A DNA stretch of 64,000 nucleotides from Palsa-1033 sp963735455 (GCA_963735455.1 CAVTKZ010000002.1:930001-994000), one strand, 5' to 3'. Positions 36,634-45,160 are shown, counted from the first letter of the stretch. Notes: a model not told the origin generated them from the letters alone. Numbers and translations: made by a program.

Positions 36634-36723
36634 CGGGGCAATCCGCCCCGACCGATCGAGCCGCCCGCAGGAGCGCACCTGGCGCCCGGGCTGCGGTCGA
36701 ACCCTGCAGGAGCCCAGCCCTCA

Positions 36724-37281
36724 ATGATCAGCACCGGCGAACTCCGCAAAGGCGTCGCGATCGAGCTCGACGGCGAGCTGTGGCAGATCCTCGACTACCA
36801 CCACATCAAGATGGGTCGCGGCTCGGCCCAGGTCCGGATCACGCTCCGCAACATCAAGCGCGGCCAGACCGTCGAGCGCAGCTTCCAGGCCGGCACGAAG
36901 TGGCCCCGCGCCCAGATGGACCGCCGGCCGGTCCAGTTCCTGTATCGCGACGGCGACGACTACCACTTCATGGACACCGACACGTACGACCAGTTCGTGC
37001 TCAGCGCGGCCCAGCTCGAGGACGCCGTCCACTACCTCAAGGACGGGATGCTCCTCGAGCGGACGAGCTACCAGGACGAGACCCTCGGGGTGGAGCTGCC
37101 GGTGACCGTCGACCTGGTCGTGGCCGAGACCGAGCCCGGCTTCGCGGGCGACACCCAGACCGGCGCGCGCAAGCCGGCGACGACCGAATCGGGGCTGGTC
37201 GTGACCGTCCCGATCTTCGTCAACGAGGGCGACACGATCCGGGTCGACACCCGGACGGGCGAGTACCAGACCCGGGTCTGA
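36724..37281 (+). CDS. efp: Elongation factor P
   Basis: 185 residues, full length. Relieves ribosome stalling at polyproline. Three domains: N-terminal KOW-like (MISTGELRKGVAIELDGELW), the OB fold from about 65 (DDYHFMDTDTYDQFVLS) and a C-terminal OB fold (ESGLVVTVPIFVNEGDTIRV with RTGEY). The loop that carries the modified residue reads KMGRGSAQ, so an arginine (residue 32) is at the position that is Lys34 in E. coli. In EarP-type bacteria an Arg32 is rhamnosylated; no modification gene (earP, epmA/B, ymfI) is visible in this window. Followed by xseA after 10 bases. Confidence 0.96.
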   Translation: MISTGELRKGVAIELDGELWQILDYHHIKMGRGSAQVRITLRNIKRGQTVERSFQAGTKWPRAQMDRRPVQFLYRDGDDYHFMDTDTYDQFVLSAAQLEDAVHYLKDGMLLERTSYQDETLGVELPVTVDLVVAETEPGFAGDTQTGARKPATTESGLVVTVPIFVNEGDTIRVDTRTGEYQTRV

Positions 37282-37291
37282 CCCGGCCGAC

Positions 37292-38767
37292 ATGAGCCGC
37301 CGGGACCCGACGCTGTGGAGCCCGGGCGGCGACGAGCCGCCGGACTGGGCCCTGCCCGCCTGGGACTCGCTGCCGGCCGACGATGCGGGCCCGCGCGCGG
37401 TGCGACCCAGCCAGCCGGCCCCGGCCGCCCCGGCCGCGAACATGATCCCGGACGACCTCCGGCCGACGATCCTGGGCGTGAGCGAGGTGACCCGGGTCGT
37501 CCGGGACGCCGTCCGCGCCGACGACCGGCTGCGCGACGTGTGGGTCGAGGGCGAGGTCGGCCGGGTCACGATCTCCTCGGCCGGGCACGCCTACTTCACC
37601 CTTAAGGACGAGCGCAGCCAGCTGTCCTGCATCTGGTTCCGGGACGACCGGCTGACCTCGCCGTTCGAGCCGCGGACCGGCCTGCGGGTCGTGGCCCGCG
37701 GCCGGGTCGACGTCTTCGACCAGCAGGGCGTCTACCAGCTGTACGTGGTCGCCGTCCAGCCGGCGGGCTTCGGCGACCTGGCCTTGCGTTTCGAGGAGCT
37801 CAAGGCGCGACTGGCGGCGGAAGGCCTGTTCGAGCCGGGCCGCAAGCGGCCGCTGCCGCCGCGTCCGGCGGTGATCGCCGTGGCGACCAGCGCCAGCGGC
37901 GCGGTCTGGCACGACATCCGGAACGTCCTTGAGCGGCGCTGGCCCCTGGCCGGGATCGTCTTCGCCAGCTGCCAGGTCCAGGGCGAGGCGGCCCCGGCCA
38001 GCATCGTGGCGGCCCTCCACCGGATTGCCCGCTACGCCGAGGGGTGCGTCGCGGCCCGCCGCCCGGCCGATGCCCCGGTGGTCACGATCCTCGCCCGCGG
38101 CGGCGGCTCGCTCGAGGATCTCTGGTCGTTCAACGACGAACGCGTCGTCCGGGCGATCGTGGCCCACCCCTTGCCCCTGGTCTGCGGCGTCGGCCACGAG
38201 ACGGACGTGACCCTGGCCGATTTCGCCGCCGATGTCCGGGCTCCCACGCCGTCGGCCGCAGCCGAGCTCGTCGTGCCCGACCGGGTCGATGTCGCCCATC
38301 TCCTGGCGGCCGAGGTCCGGCGGCTGACCGGGGTCACCGAGCGGACGGTGATCGCCGCCCGGCGCGAGCTCGACGCGGAACGCCGGGCCCTCGACGGGCT
38401 GCGCCCCGCCGAGCGCCTGGCCCAGGCCCGCGAACGAGCCGGGGTCCTGCTCGACCGGGCGAGCCGGACCGTGCTCGATCGGCTTGCGGCCGCCCGGACG
38501 GCCGAGGGCCGGGCCGAGGCCCGCCTGCGCCCGATCGTCGCCCTGCGGATCAGCGCGGCCCACGCCGCCCTCGACTCCGGCGCCGCGGCCCTGGCGGTCC
38601 TCGGGCCACAGGCCACCCTCGACCGGGGCTATGCGATCGTGCGCCGCCTGGACGACGGCCGGATCGTGCGCCAGGTCGACGAGGCGGCGGCGGGCACCGA
38701 GCTCGACATCCGGCTGGCCGAAGGCGAGCTCGGGGCAGTGTCGCGCGGGGCGCGCCGGCCGGGATGA
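37292..38767 (+). CDS. xseA: Exodeoxyribonuclease VII large subunit
   Basis: 491 residues. Degrades single-stranded DNA from both ends in complex with the XseB subunit. A Pro/Ala/Asp-rich N-terminal extension of about 55 residues precedes an OB-fold domain: LGVSEVTRVVRDAVRADDRL, DVWVEGEVGRVTI and HAYFTLKDERSQLSCIWF. The catalytic domain has PAVIAVATSASGAVWHDI, LARGGGSLEDLWSFNDE, VCGVGHETDVTLADFAAD and APTPSAAAE, then a long Arg/Ala-rich helical region (320-430), and ends LDRGYAIVRRLDDG. An inner ATG at residue 51 is an alternative start that would drop the extension. Overlaps a small membrane gene (ATGA), with xseB next. Confidence 0.94.
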   Translation: MSRRDPTLWSPGGDEPPDWALPAWDSLPADDAGPRAVRPSQPAPAAPAANMIPDDLRPTILGVSEVTRVVRDAVRADDRLRDVWVEGEVGRVTISSAGHAYFTLKDERSQLSCIWFRDDRLTSPFEPRTGLRVVARGRVDVFDQQGVYQLYVVAVQPAGFGDLALRFEELKARLAAEGLFEPGRKRPLPPRPAVIAVATSASGAVWHDIRNVLERRWPLAGIVFASCQVQGEAAPASIVAALHRIARYAEGCVAARRPADAPVVTILARGGGSLEDLWSFNDERVVRAIVAHPLPLVCGVGHETDVTLADFAADVRAPTPSAAAELVVPDRVDVAHLLAAEVRRLTGVTERTVIAARRELDAERRALDGLRPAERLAQARERAGVLLDRASRTVLDRLAAARTAEGRAEARLRPIVALRISAAHAALDSGAAALAVLGPQATLDRGYAIVRRLDDGRIVRQVDEAAAGTELDIRLAEGELGAVSRGARRPG

Positions 38768-38928
38768 GCGACCTGGCGGCCCTCGGCGTGCTGGCCCTGA
38801 TCGTGATCGTCGCCGCGGTCGGCGGCCTGATCGTTGGTAGGATGATCGGGACCCGCATCGATCGCTGGCAGCAGGCCGCGCAGGCGCCGGCCGAAGAGGA
38901 GCCCGGTGACAACCCAGATCCCGGCTGA
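38764..38928 (+). CDS. Small single-span membrane protein between xseA and xseB
   Basis: 54 residues, ATG overlapping the xseA stop (ATGA). The helix AALGVLALIVIVAAVGGLIV is followed by GRMIGTRIDRWQQAAQ and an acidic tail (EEEPGDNPDPG). It shares its last 23 bases with the start of xseB in another frame. The pattern is a short exterior end, one membrane helix and a charged amphipathic tail. I do not know a family for it. The overlap at both ends and the normal codon use suggest it is a real, co-translated gene. Confidence 0.55.
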   Translation: MSDLAALGVLALIVIVAAVGGLIVGRMIGTRIDRWQQAAQAPAEEEPGDNPDPG

Positions 38929-39181
38929 CATCGCCAATCTCACCTTCGACGAGGCACTGGCCGAGCTCCAGCGCACGGTCGCCGAGCTGGAGGCCGGCGG
39001 CGGCCCGCTCGAGGCCTCGATCGCCGGCTACGAGCGGGGAGTGGCCCTCCACGAGCGCTGCGCGACTCTCCTGGCCGACGCCGAGCTGCGCGTCCGTCGC
39101 CTCGTCGAACGGGCGGGCGGCGCGATCGAGGCGATCGAGCAGCGGCTCGATGACGAGGCTCCCGCGGATGGCTCGGGGTAG
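38906..39181 (+). CDS. xseB: Exodeoxyribonuclease VII small subunit
   Basis: 91 residues, GTG start. Helical-hairpin partner of XseA: LTFDEALAELQRTVAELEAG then GPLEASIAGYERGVALHERC and ATLLADAELRVRRL match the family well. The tail beyond residue 75 is acidic. The GTG has GAGGAGCCCG before it, giving a good ribosome site inside the small membrane gene. Its stop codon TAG is also the start of a predicted -10 box (TAGACT) for dxs. Confidence 0.92.
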   Translation: MTTQIPADIANLTFDEALAELQRTVAELEAGGGPLEASIAGYERGVALHERCATLLADAELRVRRLVERAGGAIEAIEQRLDDEAPADGSG

Positions 39182-39184
39182 ACT
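39179..39184 (+). promoter_or_regulatory. Predicted -10 box of dxs
   Basis: TAGACT, sharing the xseB stop codon, about 108 bases before the TTG at 39293. The leader between them has several G+C-rich pairings but no match to a thiamine-pyrophosphate riboswitch. Confidence 0.4.
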
Positions 39185-39292
39185 CGGCCGGACGCCCACG
39201 GGGATCGCCATCCCGGCGGGCCGCTCGTGCGCATGAACGTTCGAGAGCCGGTCCCAAGCCGGCCGGATCGCCCGGACTGGAGCAGCTGAACC

Positions 39293-41359
39293 TTGGCCAT
39301 CCTTCCCACCCTGCGCGGCCCCGCCGACCTGCGCGGCCTGGGCGACGCCCAGCTGGCCCAGCTGGCGGACGAGGTCCGCGAGAAGATCATCGAGACGGTC
39401 GCCCACAGCGGTGGGCACCTCGGATCGTCGCTGGGCGTGGTCGAGCTGACGATCGCCCTCCACCGCCTCCTCGAGTCGCCACGTGACCGGATCGTCTGGG
39501 ACACCGGCCACCAGGCCTACCCCCACAAGCTGCTGACCGGGCGCTACGAACGCTTCGACACGCTTCGGGCGCTGGGTGGCGTGGGCGGCTTTCCGCGCCG
39601 CTCGGAGTCGGCCCACGATGTCTTCGACGGTGGCCATGCCGGCACCGGACTGTCGATCGGCCAGGGACTGGCCGAGGCGCGCGACCTGCGCCACGGCCTC
39701 GAGCGGATCGCCGTGGTTGTCGGCGACGCGGCCCTGATGAGCGGCCTCAGCCTCGAGGCCCTCAACGACATCGGCCAGCGCGGGACCCGGATGCTGATCG
39801 TCCTCAACGACAACGAGATGTCGATCAGTCCGACGGTCGGCGCGTTCAGCAAGTACCTCAGCCAGATCAAGCTGTCGTCGGCCTGGGGCAAGAGCAAGAG
39901 CGCCTACGACCGGACGATCGAGCGGATCCCGTTTGTCGGCCAGACGGCCCTCGAGCTCAGCCAGCGGCTGCGCAAGTCGGTCGTCAACTTCGCCCAGCCG
40001 GGCCAGCTTTTCGAGGATCTCGGGATCACCTACATCGGGGTGGTCCCCGGCCATGACCTGCGGGCGCTGCTCCAGACGTTTGCCGGGGCGCTCCAGCTCA
40101 AGGAGCCGGTCATCGTCCACGTCCGGACCCAGAAGGGCCGCGGCTACCGGCCGGCCGAGGCCGACCAGGTCGGCTTCCACGGGGCGGCGCTGCCGCCGAT
40201 GACGGCCGCCTTCGAGCCGCATGCCAACGGCGTCGCCCGACCCGCCGCGCCCGGGGCCCGGGCCCGCACGTTCAGCTCGGCGGCGCTGCCGGCGGCCGGC
40301 CACATGCCGACCGAGTCGATGGCCGACGATGCCGCCCCCGCCACCCGGCGAGTTCCCGATGCCCCGTTCAAGGCGCCCAACTACACCGCGGTCTTCGTGG
40401 CCGAGCTGATCGAGATCGCCCGGGCCGACCGGCGGGTGGTGGGGATCACCGCCGGGATGCCGACGGGCACCGGCCTGAACAAGCTGCAGGCCGAGTTCCC
40501 CGACCGGTTCTTCGACGTGGGGATCGCCGAGCAGCACGCGATGACGATGGCCACCGGCCTGGCGATGGGCGGCGAGCGGCCGGTGGTCGCCCTGTATTCG
40601 ACCTTCCTGCAGCGGGCCTTCGACCAGGTCGTCCACGACGTCTGCCAGAACGACCAGCCGGTCGTGATCGCGGTCGATCGAGCGGGCCTGGTCGGCGAGG
40701 ACGGCACGAGCCACCAGGGGATGTTCACCCTGCCCGCCCAGCGCCAGGTGCCGAACCTGGTGATCGCCAGCCCCAAGGACGAGCAGGAGCTCCGGGCCCT
40801 GCTCCGAACGGCGTTCAGCCAGGACCACCCGTTTGCCCTGCACTACCCGCGCGACCCCGGCTTCAACCTGCCCCCGGTCGAGCCCACGCTGATCCCCGTC
40901 GGGCAGGCCGAGCTGCTCCAGGAGGGCAGCGAGATCCTCCTGGTCGGCTTCGGCCCGATCGTCGATCGGGCCCGCCAGGCGGCGGCCGGCCTCGCGGCGG
41001 ACGGCTGGTCGGTCGGCCTGATCAACGCCCGCTGGGCCAAGCCGCTCGACCGCCAGCTGATCCTGGAGCAGGCCCGGGGCAAGCGCCTGGTGGTGACCCT
41101 CGAGGAGAGCGTCGCATCGGGCGGCTTCGGCAGTGGTGTCCTCGAGCTGCTCGAGGAGGCCCGGGCGGTCGACGCCGCCTTCCGCGAGGTGGTCCTCAAG
41201 ATCATCGGTATCCCGGCCGACCACTTCGTCGAGCACGGCTCGGTCGCCGACCTGCGCCGGCTGATCCGGATCGACGCCGCCGGAATCGAAGCCCAGGTCC
41301 GCGAGGTCCTGGCCACGATCCACGCCGTCCCTGGCGCCAGCGAGGCGAAGACCGTCTAA
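39293..41359 (+). CDS. dxs: 1-deoxy-D-xylulose-5-phosphate synthase
   Basis: 688 residues, TTG start (a start at a later ATG would cut the conserved core). First enzyme of the MEP isoprenoid route; thiamine-diphosphate dependent. Domain I has ETVAHSGGHLGSSLGVVELT, DRIVWDTGHQAYPHKLLTGR, VGDAALMSGLSLEALND and NDNEMSISPTVGAFSKYL. An Ala/Pro-rich linker of about 45 residues longer than usual sits between the KGRGYRPAEADQVGFHG motif (~285) and KAPNYTAVF (~360). Domain II has GITAGMPTGTGL and DVGIAEQHAMTMATGLAMGG, and QRAFDQVVHDVCQNDQPVVI with DRAGLVGEDGTSHQGMF. The last MEP step gene ispH lies 11 kb downstream in another unit. Confidence 0.95.
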   Translation: MAILPTLRGPADLRGLGDAQLAQLADEVREKIIETVAHSGGHLGSSLGVVELTIALHRLLESPRDRIVWDTGHQAYPHKLLTGRYERFDTLRALGGVGGFPRRSESAHDVFDGGHAGTGLSIGQGLAEARDLRHGLERIAVVVGDAALMSGLSLEALNDIGQRGTRMLIVLNDNEMSISPTVGAFSKYLSQIKLSSAWGKSKSAYDRTIERIPFVGQTALELSQRLRKSVVNFAQPGQLFEDLGITYIGVVPGHDLRALLQTFAGALQLKEPVIVHVRTQKGRGYRPAEADQVGFHGAALPPMTAAFEPHANGVARPAAPGARARTFSSAALPAAGHMPTESMADDAAPATRRVPDAPFKAPNYTAVFVAELIEIARADRRVVGITAGMPTGTGLNKLQAEFPDRFFDVGIAEQHAMTMATGLAMGGERPVVALYSTFLQRAFDQVVHDVCQNDQPVVIAVDRAGLVGEDGTSHQGMFTLPAQRQVPNLVIASPKDEQELRALLRTAFSQDHPFALHYPRDPGFNLPPVEPTLIPVGQAELLQEGSEILLVGFGPIVDRARQAAAGLAADGWSVGLINARWAKPLDRQLILEQARGKRLVVTLEESVASGGFGSGVLELLEEARAVDAAFREVVLKIIGIPADHFVEHGSVADLRRLIRIDAAGIEAQVREVLATIHAVPGASEAKTV

Positions 41360-41664
41360 CGGTCAGCAGTGCCGGGCCCGAGTCCGGCGGCCCCGATTGA
41401 GTCCCGGCCTCGGCTTTTGACAAATGTCGGGAATCCCGGACCTTAAGGTCGGAATCGGGCCGTTCCGAGACCAGTCGCGCTGGTTCGACCCTGGATCCAC
41501 GCACGAAGCCGGGCGACATTGTCGCGCCAGGGCCCGAATCCCGGCCCCGTCCGACCATAAGGTCGGCCCGAGTCGACATTTGGCAGAAAACTCGCTGGGA
41601 AGTGGGCGGCGCGTTGTCCAACTCCCGCCCGGTCTAGCCTCGCCCGGCGTGGCATGATCGACCG
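41360..41664. other. Noncoding spacer between dxs and tlyA
   Basis: 305 bases with no credible gene. It holds the inverted-repeat element at 41415-41590, the word GAATCCCGG twice (41431-41439 and 41536-41544) and TCAGCAGTGCCG at 41363-41374, a word also found at the start of the long spacer at 54.8 kb. A+T content is higher than in the genes around it. Confidence 0.7.
41415..41590. repeat. Imperfect inverted-repeat element, about 175 bp
   Basis: The left end TTTTGACAAATGTCGG and the reverse complement of the right end TTTTCTGCCAAATGTCGA share TTTT and CAAATGTCG. Inside each arm is a small palindrome: GGACCTTAAGGTCGG (41438-41452) on the left and CCGACCATAAGGTCGG (41551-41566) on the right. 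The layout resembles a small inverted-repeat element (MITE-like) or a structured RNA. No target duplication could be defined. Only one copy lies in this window. Confidence 0.6.
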
Positions 41665-42501
41665 GTGACCCGGACCACCCGCCAGCGCCTGGACCAGCTC
41701 CTCGTGGAGCGTGGCCTCGTCGAGAGCCGGACCCGGGCCCAGGCGCTCGTCCTGGCCGGCCGAGTCAGGGTGGGGGAGGGCGACGGCGCCCGCCTCGATC
41801 GAAAGCCCGGTGACCTGGTCGATGCCAGCCTGCCGGTCGCGGTCGTGACCCAGGACCCGTACGTCAGCCGGGGCGCCCACAAGCTGATCGCCGCGCTCGA
41901 CGCTTTCGGGATCGACCCGGCCGGCCTGACCGCGCTCGACGTCGGCGCATCGACGGGCGGCTTCACCGACGTCCTGCTCCAGCGTGGCGCCCGGCGGGTC
42001 TACGCCCTTGACGTCGGGCGGGGCCAGCTGGCCGAACGACTGCGGACCGACCGGCGGGTCGTGTCGATGGAGCGCACTAACGCCCGGACGCTGGCTCGCG
42101 GCGTCCTGCCCGAGCCGATCGAGCTGGCGGTGATCGACGTGGCCTTCATCTCGCTCAACCTCATCCTCGGCCCGGTGATCGGCTGTTTCGGCCCGGCCGG
42201 CGGCCGGCTCGTGCCCCTGGTCAAGCCCCAGTTCGAGGCTGGCCGGGAAGCGGTGCCCGGCGGGGTGGTCCGTGATCCGGCCGTCCACCTCGCGGTCCTC
42301 GAACGGGTCGTCGAGCAGGCCCGCGGCCTGGGCCTGGTGGTCGCCGGGGCGATCGCCTCGCCGCTCCTCGGCCCGCAGGGCAACCGCGAGTTCCTGCTCG
42401 ACCTGCGCGTGGCGGGATCGACGGGAGGCGCCGGGCCGACCGGCGCCATCGCCGAGCCCGGGCAGCTGGTCGAACGCCTCCGGGCGATCGTGGCGGCCTG
42501 A
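41665..42501 (+). CDS. tlyA: TlyA-family rRNA 2'-O-methyltransferase
   Basis: 278 residues, GTG start with CATGAT 6 bases before it. N-terminal S4 RNA-binding domain (RLDQLLVERGLVESRTRAQA, LVLAGRVRVGEG). The FtsJ-type methyltransferase domain follows with VSRGAHKLIAALDAF and LDVGASTGGFTDVLLQRGAR as the SAM-binding motif, then DVAFISLNLI, and LVPLVKPQFEAGREAVPGG. TlyA methylates 16S C1409 and 23S C1920 in mycobacteria; the target here is inferred. tlyA-nadK-recN is a classic cluster and is intact here. Confidence 0.92.
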   Translation: MTRTTRQRLDQLLVERGLVESRTRAQALVLAGRVRVGEGDGARLDRKPGDLVDASLPVAVVTQDPYVSRGAHKLIAALDAFGIDPAGLTALDVGASTGGFTDVLLQRGARRVYALDVGRGQLAERLRTDRRVVSMERTNARTLARGVLPEPIELAVIDVAFISLNLILGPVIGCFGPAGGRLVPLVKPQFEAGREAVPGGVVRDPAVHLAVLERVVEQARGLGLVVAGAIASPLLGPQGNREFLLDLRVAGSTGGAGPTGAIAEPGQLVERLRAIVAA

Positions 42502-42503
42502 CC

Positions 42504-43343
42504 ATGCGCCGACTGGGCTTCGCCTTCAACCCGACCAACGACGCGGCCGTCCACCTGCGCCAGCGAGCGCTGGCCTGGTGCAAGACCCGCGAGGTGGACG
42601 GCTGGGCGGAGCCGGCCGGCGACCTCGGCCGGCTGCGCCACCAGCTGCCCGCCACCAGCGCCCTGGTCGTCCTGGGCGGCGACGGGACGTTCCTGCGCGC
42701 GGCCCGGGCGGCGGCCGAGGCCGACATCCCCATCCTGGGCGTGAACCTGGGCAAGATCGGCTTCCTCTCGAAGGTTGAGGCCGATGGCTTCGAGCCCGTC
42801 CTCGAGGAGATCGTCGGCGGGTCCTACTCGATCGACGAGCGGATGACCCTGCGGGGCCGGATCCTGCCGGCCGGCGGGCGGAAGGGCGGCCACGAGGTCT
42901 TCGCCCTCAACGACATCGTCGTCGCCCGGGGCTCGCTGGCCCGAGTGGTCCGGCTCGACGTGGCGATCGGCCCGTCGCACGTGGCCACGTTCATCGCCGA
43001 TGGCCTGATCGTTGCCTCGCCGACCGGCTCGACCGGCTACTCCTTCTCGGCCGGCGGCCCGATCCTCGACCCGGTCAGCCGGAACCTGGTGGTCACCCCG
43101 ATCGCGGGTTACCTGTCGGCGATCCGGTCGGTCGTTGCCAGCCCGCTCCAGACGGTGCGAGTTCGGGTCGTCGATGCCCATGAGGCGATGCTCAGCATCG
43201 ACGGCTACGACGACATCGCCCTGAGCGTCGGGGACGTCGTCGAGGTATCCGCCCGGGAAGCACCGATTCGCTTCATCGAGCCGAAGAGCGCGATGCCCTT
43301 CTGGGACCTGCTCCGCCACAAGGTGGAGCTCCTGCCGAGCTGA
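42504..43343 (+). CDS. nadK: NAD kinase
   Basis: 279 residues, makes NADP. Starts 2 bases after the tlyA stop. The NAD-kinase signature VVLGGDGTFLRAARAAAEAD is at residues 50-70, followed by PILGVNLGKIGFLSKVE. DERMTLRGRI, ALNDIVVARG, and FIADGLIVASPTGSTGYSFS (the second signature) are present, then AGGPILDPVSRNLVVTPI. The usual length is 280-300. The stop overlaps recN (TGATG). Confidence 0.95.
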   Translation: MRRLGFAFNPTNDAAVHLRQRALAWCKTREVDGWAEPAGDLGRLRHQLPATSALVVLGGDGTFLRAARAAAEADIPILGVNLGKIGFLSKVEADGFEPVLEEIVGGSYSIDERMTLRGRILPAGGRKGGHEVFALNDIVVARGSLARVVRLDVAIGPSHVATFIADGLIVASPTGSTGYSFSAGGPILDPVSRNLVVTPIAGYLSAIRSVVASPLQTVRVRVVDAHEAMLSIDGYDDIALSVGDVVEVSAREAPIRFIEPKSAMPFWDLLRHKVELLPS

Positions 43344-45160
43344 TGGGCGCCGAACGACCACGAGCGGCAGCCTCCGCCGTGCCAGGCGACGCCTCGCCTC
43401 GGGTCGGCCGCCTGCTCGAGCTGACGGTCACCGACCTGGCCCTGATCGACCGCCTCGACCTGGCCTTCGGGCCGGGCCTCAACGTGATCACCGGCGAGAC
43501 CGGTGCCGGCAAGAGCCTCCTGATCGATGCCCTCGGCCTGGCCCTCGGGGCGCGGGCCGACAGCAGCCTCGTCCGTCACGGGGCCGAGCTGGCCCGGGTC
43601 AGCGCCCGGATGGAGCGTGCGGATGGCGACCTCGTCTGTGCCCGCGACGTGACGGCCGGCGGCCGGTCCGCGGCCCGGCTGGACGATGAGCCGGTCAGCG
43701 CGGCTCGCCTGGCCGAGGTCGCCGGGCCGCTCGTCGAGATCCACGGCCAGCACGACCAGCAGCAGCTCCTCGACGAGCGCCGCCAGCGAGACCTGCTCGA
43801 CGCCTTCGGCGCCCTCGAGCCTCGCCGGGCGGAGGTCCGGGCGGCCGTCGACGCCTGGCGGGCGAACGAGGCCGCCCTGCGCGAGCTGGCCCTCGAGCCG
43901 CGCGAGTTCGTCCGGCGGCTGGAACTGGCCGAGCACGAGGCGGAGGAGATCGAGGCGGCCGGGCTGCGGGTCGGCGAGTCCGACGAGATCCGGGCCCGGC
44001 TCAGCGCGGCCCAGCACGGCGAGGCGATCGCCCGGGGCGCGGCCACGATCAGCGAGACCCTCGTCGGCGAGGGCGGGATCGACGGCGCCGGCAGTGGCCC
44101 GGCGGTCCGCGACAGCGTCGGCTCAGCCCAGCGGGCGGCCCACGAGGTCGCCCGCTTCGACGGCCGCTTCGCCGCCCTGGCCGAGCGGCTGGCGGGCCTC
44201 GAGGCCGAGGCCGAGGACATCGCCGCCGAGGCACGCAACCTGGTCGAGCAGGTTGACCATGATCCGGCGGCGATGGCCGCCCTCGAGGGCCGTCTGTCGC
44301 TGATCTTCTCGCTCGAGCGGCGCTATGGCGACGACGAGGCGGCCGTCCTGGCCCACGGCCAGCGGATGGCCGCCGAGGCCGCCCGGCTGCAGGACCTCGA
44401 CGGCGAGCGCGAACGCCGGCTGGCCGACGCGGCGGCCCTCCTGACCAAGGTCGCGGTCGCGGCCGGGCAGCTGTCGGTCGAGCGGGCGGCAGCCGCCGAG
44501 CGACTGTCGGGCCGGGTCGGCCGGGCGCTCGATGCGCTGGGCTTCGCCCGGACCCAGTTCCGGGTGGCGGTCGTCCGCCGGCCGGCCGAGGGCGCCGGGC
44601 CGAGCCTCGAGCTCGACGGCGAGCTGGTCCACTTCGACCCGACCGGGATCGACGACGTGATCTTCCGGTTCGCCCCGAACCAGGGCGAGCCGGCCCGGCC
44701 GCTGACCCGGATCGCCTCTGGCGGCGAGCTGAGCCGGGTCGCCCTGGCGATCAAGGAGGTCCTGGCGGCGGTCGACGCCACGCCGACCCTCGTCTTCGAC
44801 GAGATCGACACCGGGATTGGTGGACGGAGCGCCGATCCGGTCGGGCGGAGCCTGTGGACGCTGGCCCGCAGCCACCAGGTCCTGTGCGTCACCCACCTGC
44901 CCCAGATCGCGGCCCACGCCGACGTCCACTTCCGGATCTCGAAGCGCGAGCGCAACGGCCGGACGGTGACCGAGGTCGCCCGGCTCGAGCCGGCGGAGCG
45001 GGTCCGCGAGCTGGCCCTGATGCTCGGCGGCGAAGGGATCGAGCAGGGCCCGGATGGCGGGGCCGCGGCCCTGGCCGGCGCCGAGCAGCTGATTGCCCGG
45101 GCGGCGGCCTGGCAGGCAGGCGCCGGCGAGGACGTGGCCGAGCCCGCCGGCGTGGCGTGA
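43343..45160 (+). CDS. recN: DNA repair protein RecN
   Basis: 605 residues, SMC-like ATPase for double-strand break repair. The N-terminal extension of 26 residues precedes LLELTVTDLALIDRLDL, then the Walker A GETGAGKSLLIDALGLALG. VEIHGQHDQQQLLD follows (residues 130-150), and a long helical middle section with heptad-like leucines (175-370) for a coiled coil. The C-terminal ATPase half has TRIASGGELSRVALAIKEVL as ABC signature, and TLVFDEIDTGIGGRSADPVG as Walker B. The VTHLPQIAAHAD switch histidine follows. Intact and typical. Confidence 0.95.
   Translation: MGAERPRAAASAVPGDASPRVGRLLELTVTDLALIDRLDLAFGPGLNVITGETGAGKSLLIDALGLALGARADSSLVRHGAELARVSARMERADGDLVCARDVTAGGRSAARLDDEPVSAARLAEVAGPLVEIHGQHDQQQLLDERRQRDLLDAFGALEPRRAEVRAAVDAWRANEAALRELALEPREFVRRLELAEHEAEEIEAAGLRVGESDEIRARLSAAQHGEAIARGAATISETLVGEGGIDGAGSGPAVRDSVGSAQRAAHEVARFDGRFAALAERLAGLEAEAEDIAAEARNLVEQVDHDPAAMAALEGRLSLIFSLERRYGDDEAAVLAHGQRMAAEAARLQDLDGERERRLADAAALLTKVAVAAGQLSVERAAAAERLSGRVGRALDALGFARTQFRVAVVRRPAEGAGPSLELDGELVHFDPTGIDDVIFRFAPNQGEPARPLTRIASGGELSRVALAIKEVLAAVDATPTLVFDEIDTGIGGRSADPVGRSLWTLARSHQVLCVTHLPQIAAHADVHFRISKRERNGRTVTEVARLEPAERVRELALMLGGEGIEQGPDGGAAALAGAEQLIARAAAWQAGAGEDVAEPAGVA

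Noticed and set aside
39185..39292. Thiamine-pyrophosphate riboswitch before dxs
   Set aside because: The CTGAGA core motif is absent, and Dxs uses but does not make the cofactor.
37220..41323. Very long open frames on the strand opposite xseA-dxs, and similar ones opposite topA, rel, alaS and typA
   Set aside because: In G+C-rich DNA, stop codons are rare in some antisense frames. The plus-strand genes have clear motifs, whereas the antisense products have only Arg/Gly/Asp-rich sequence with no recognisable motif.
41424..41657. Small gene inside the inverted-repeat spacer
   Set aside because: The frame only spans the repeats, has no ribosome site and its product has no coding character.
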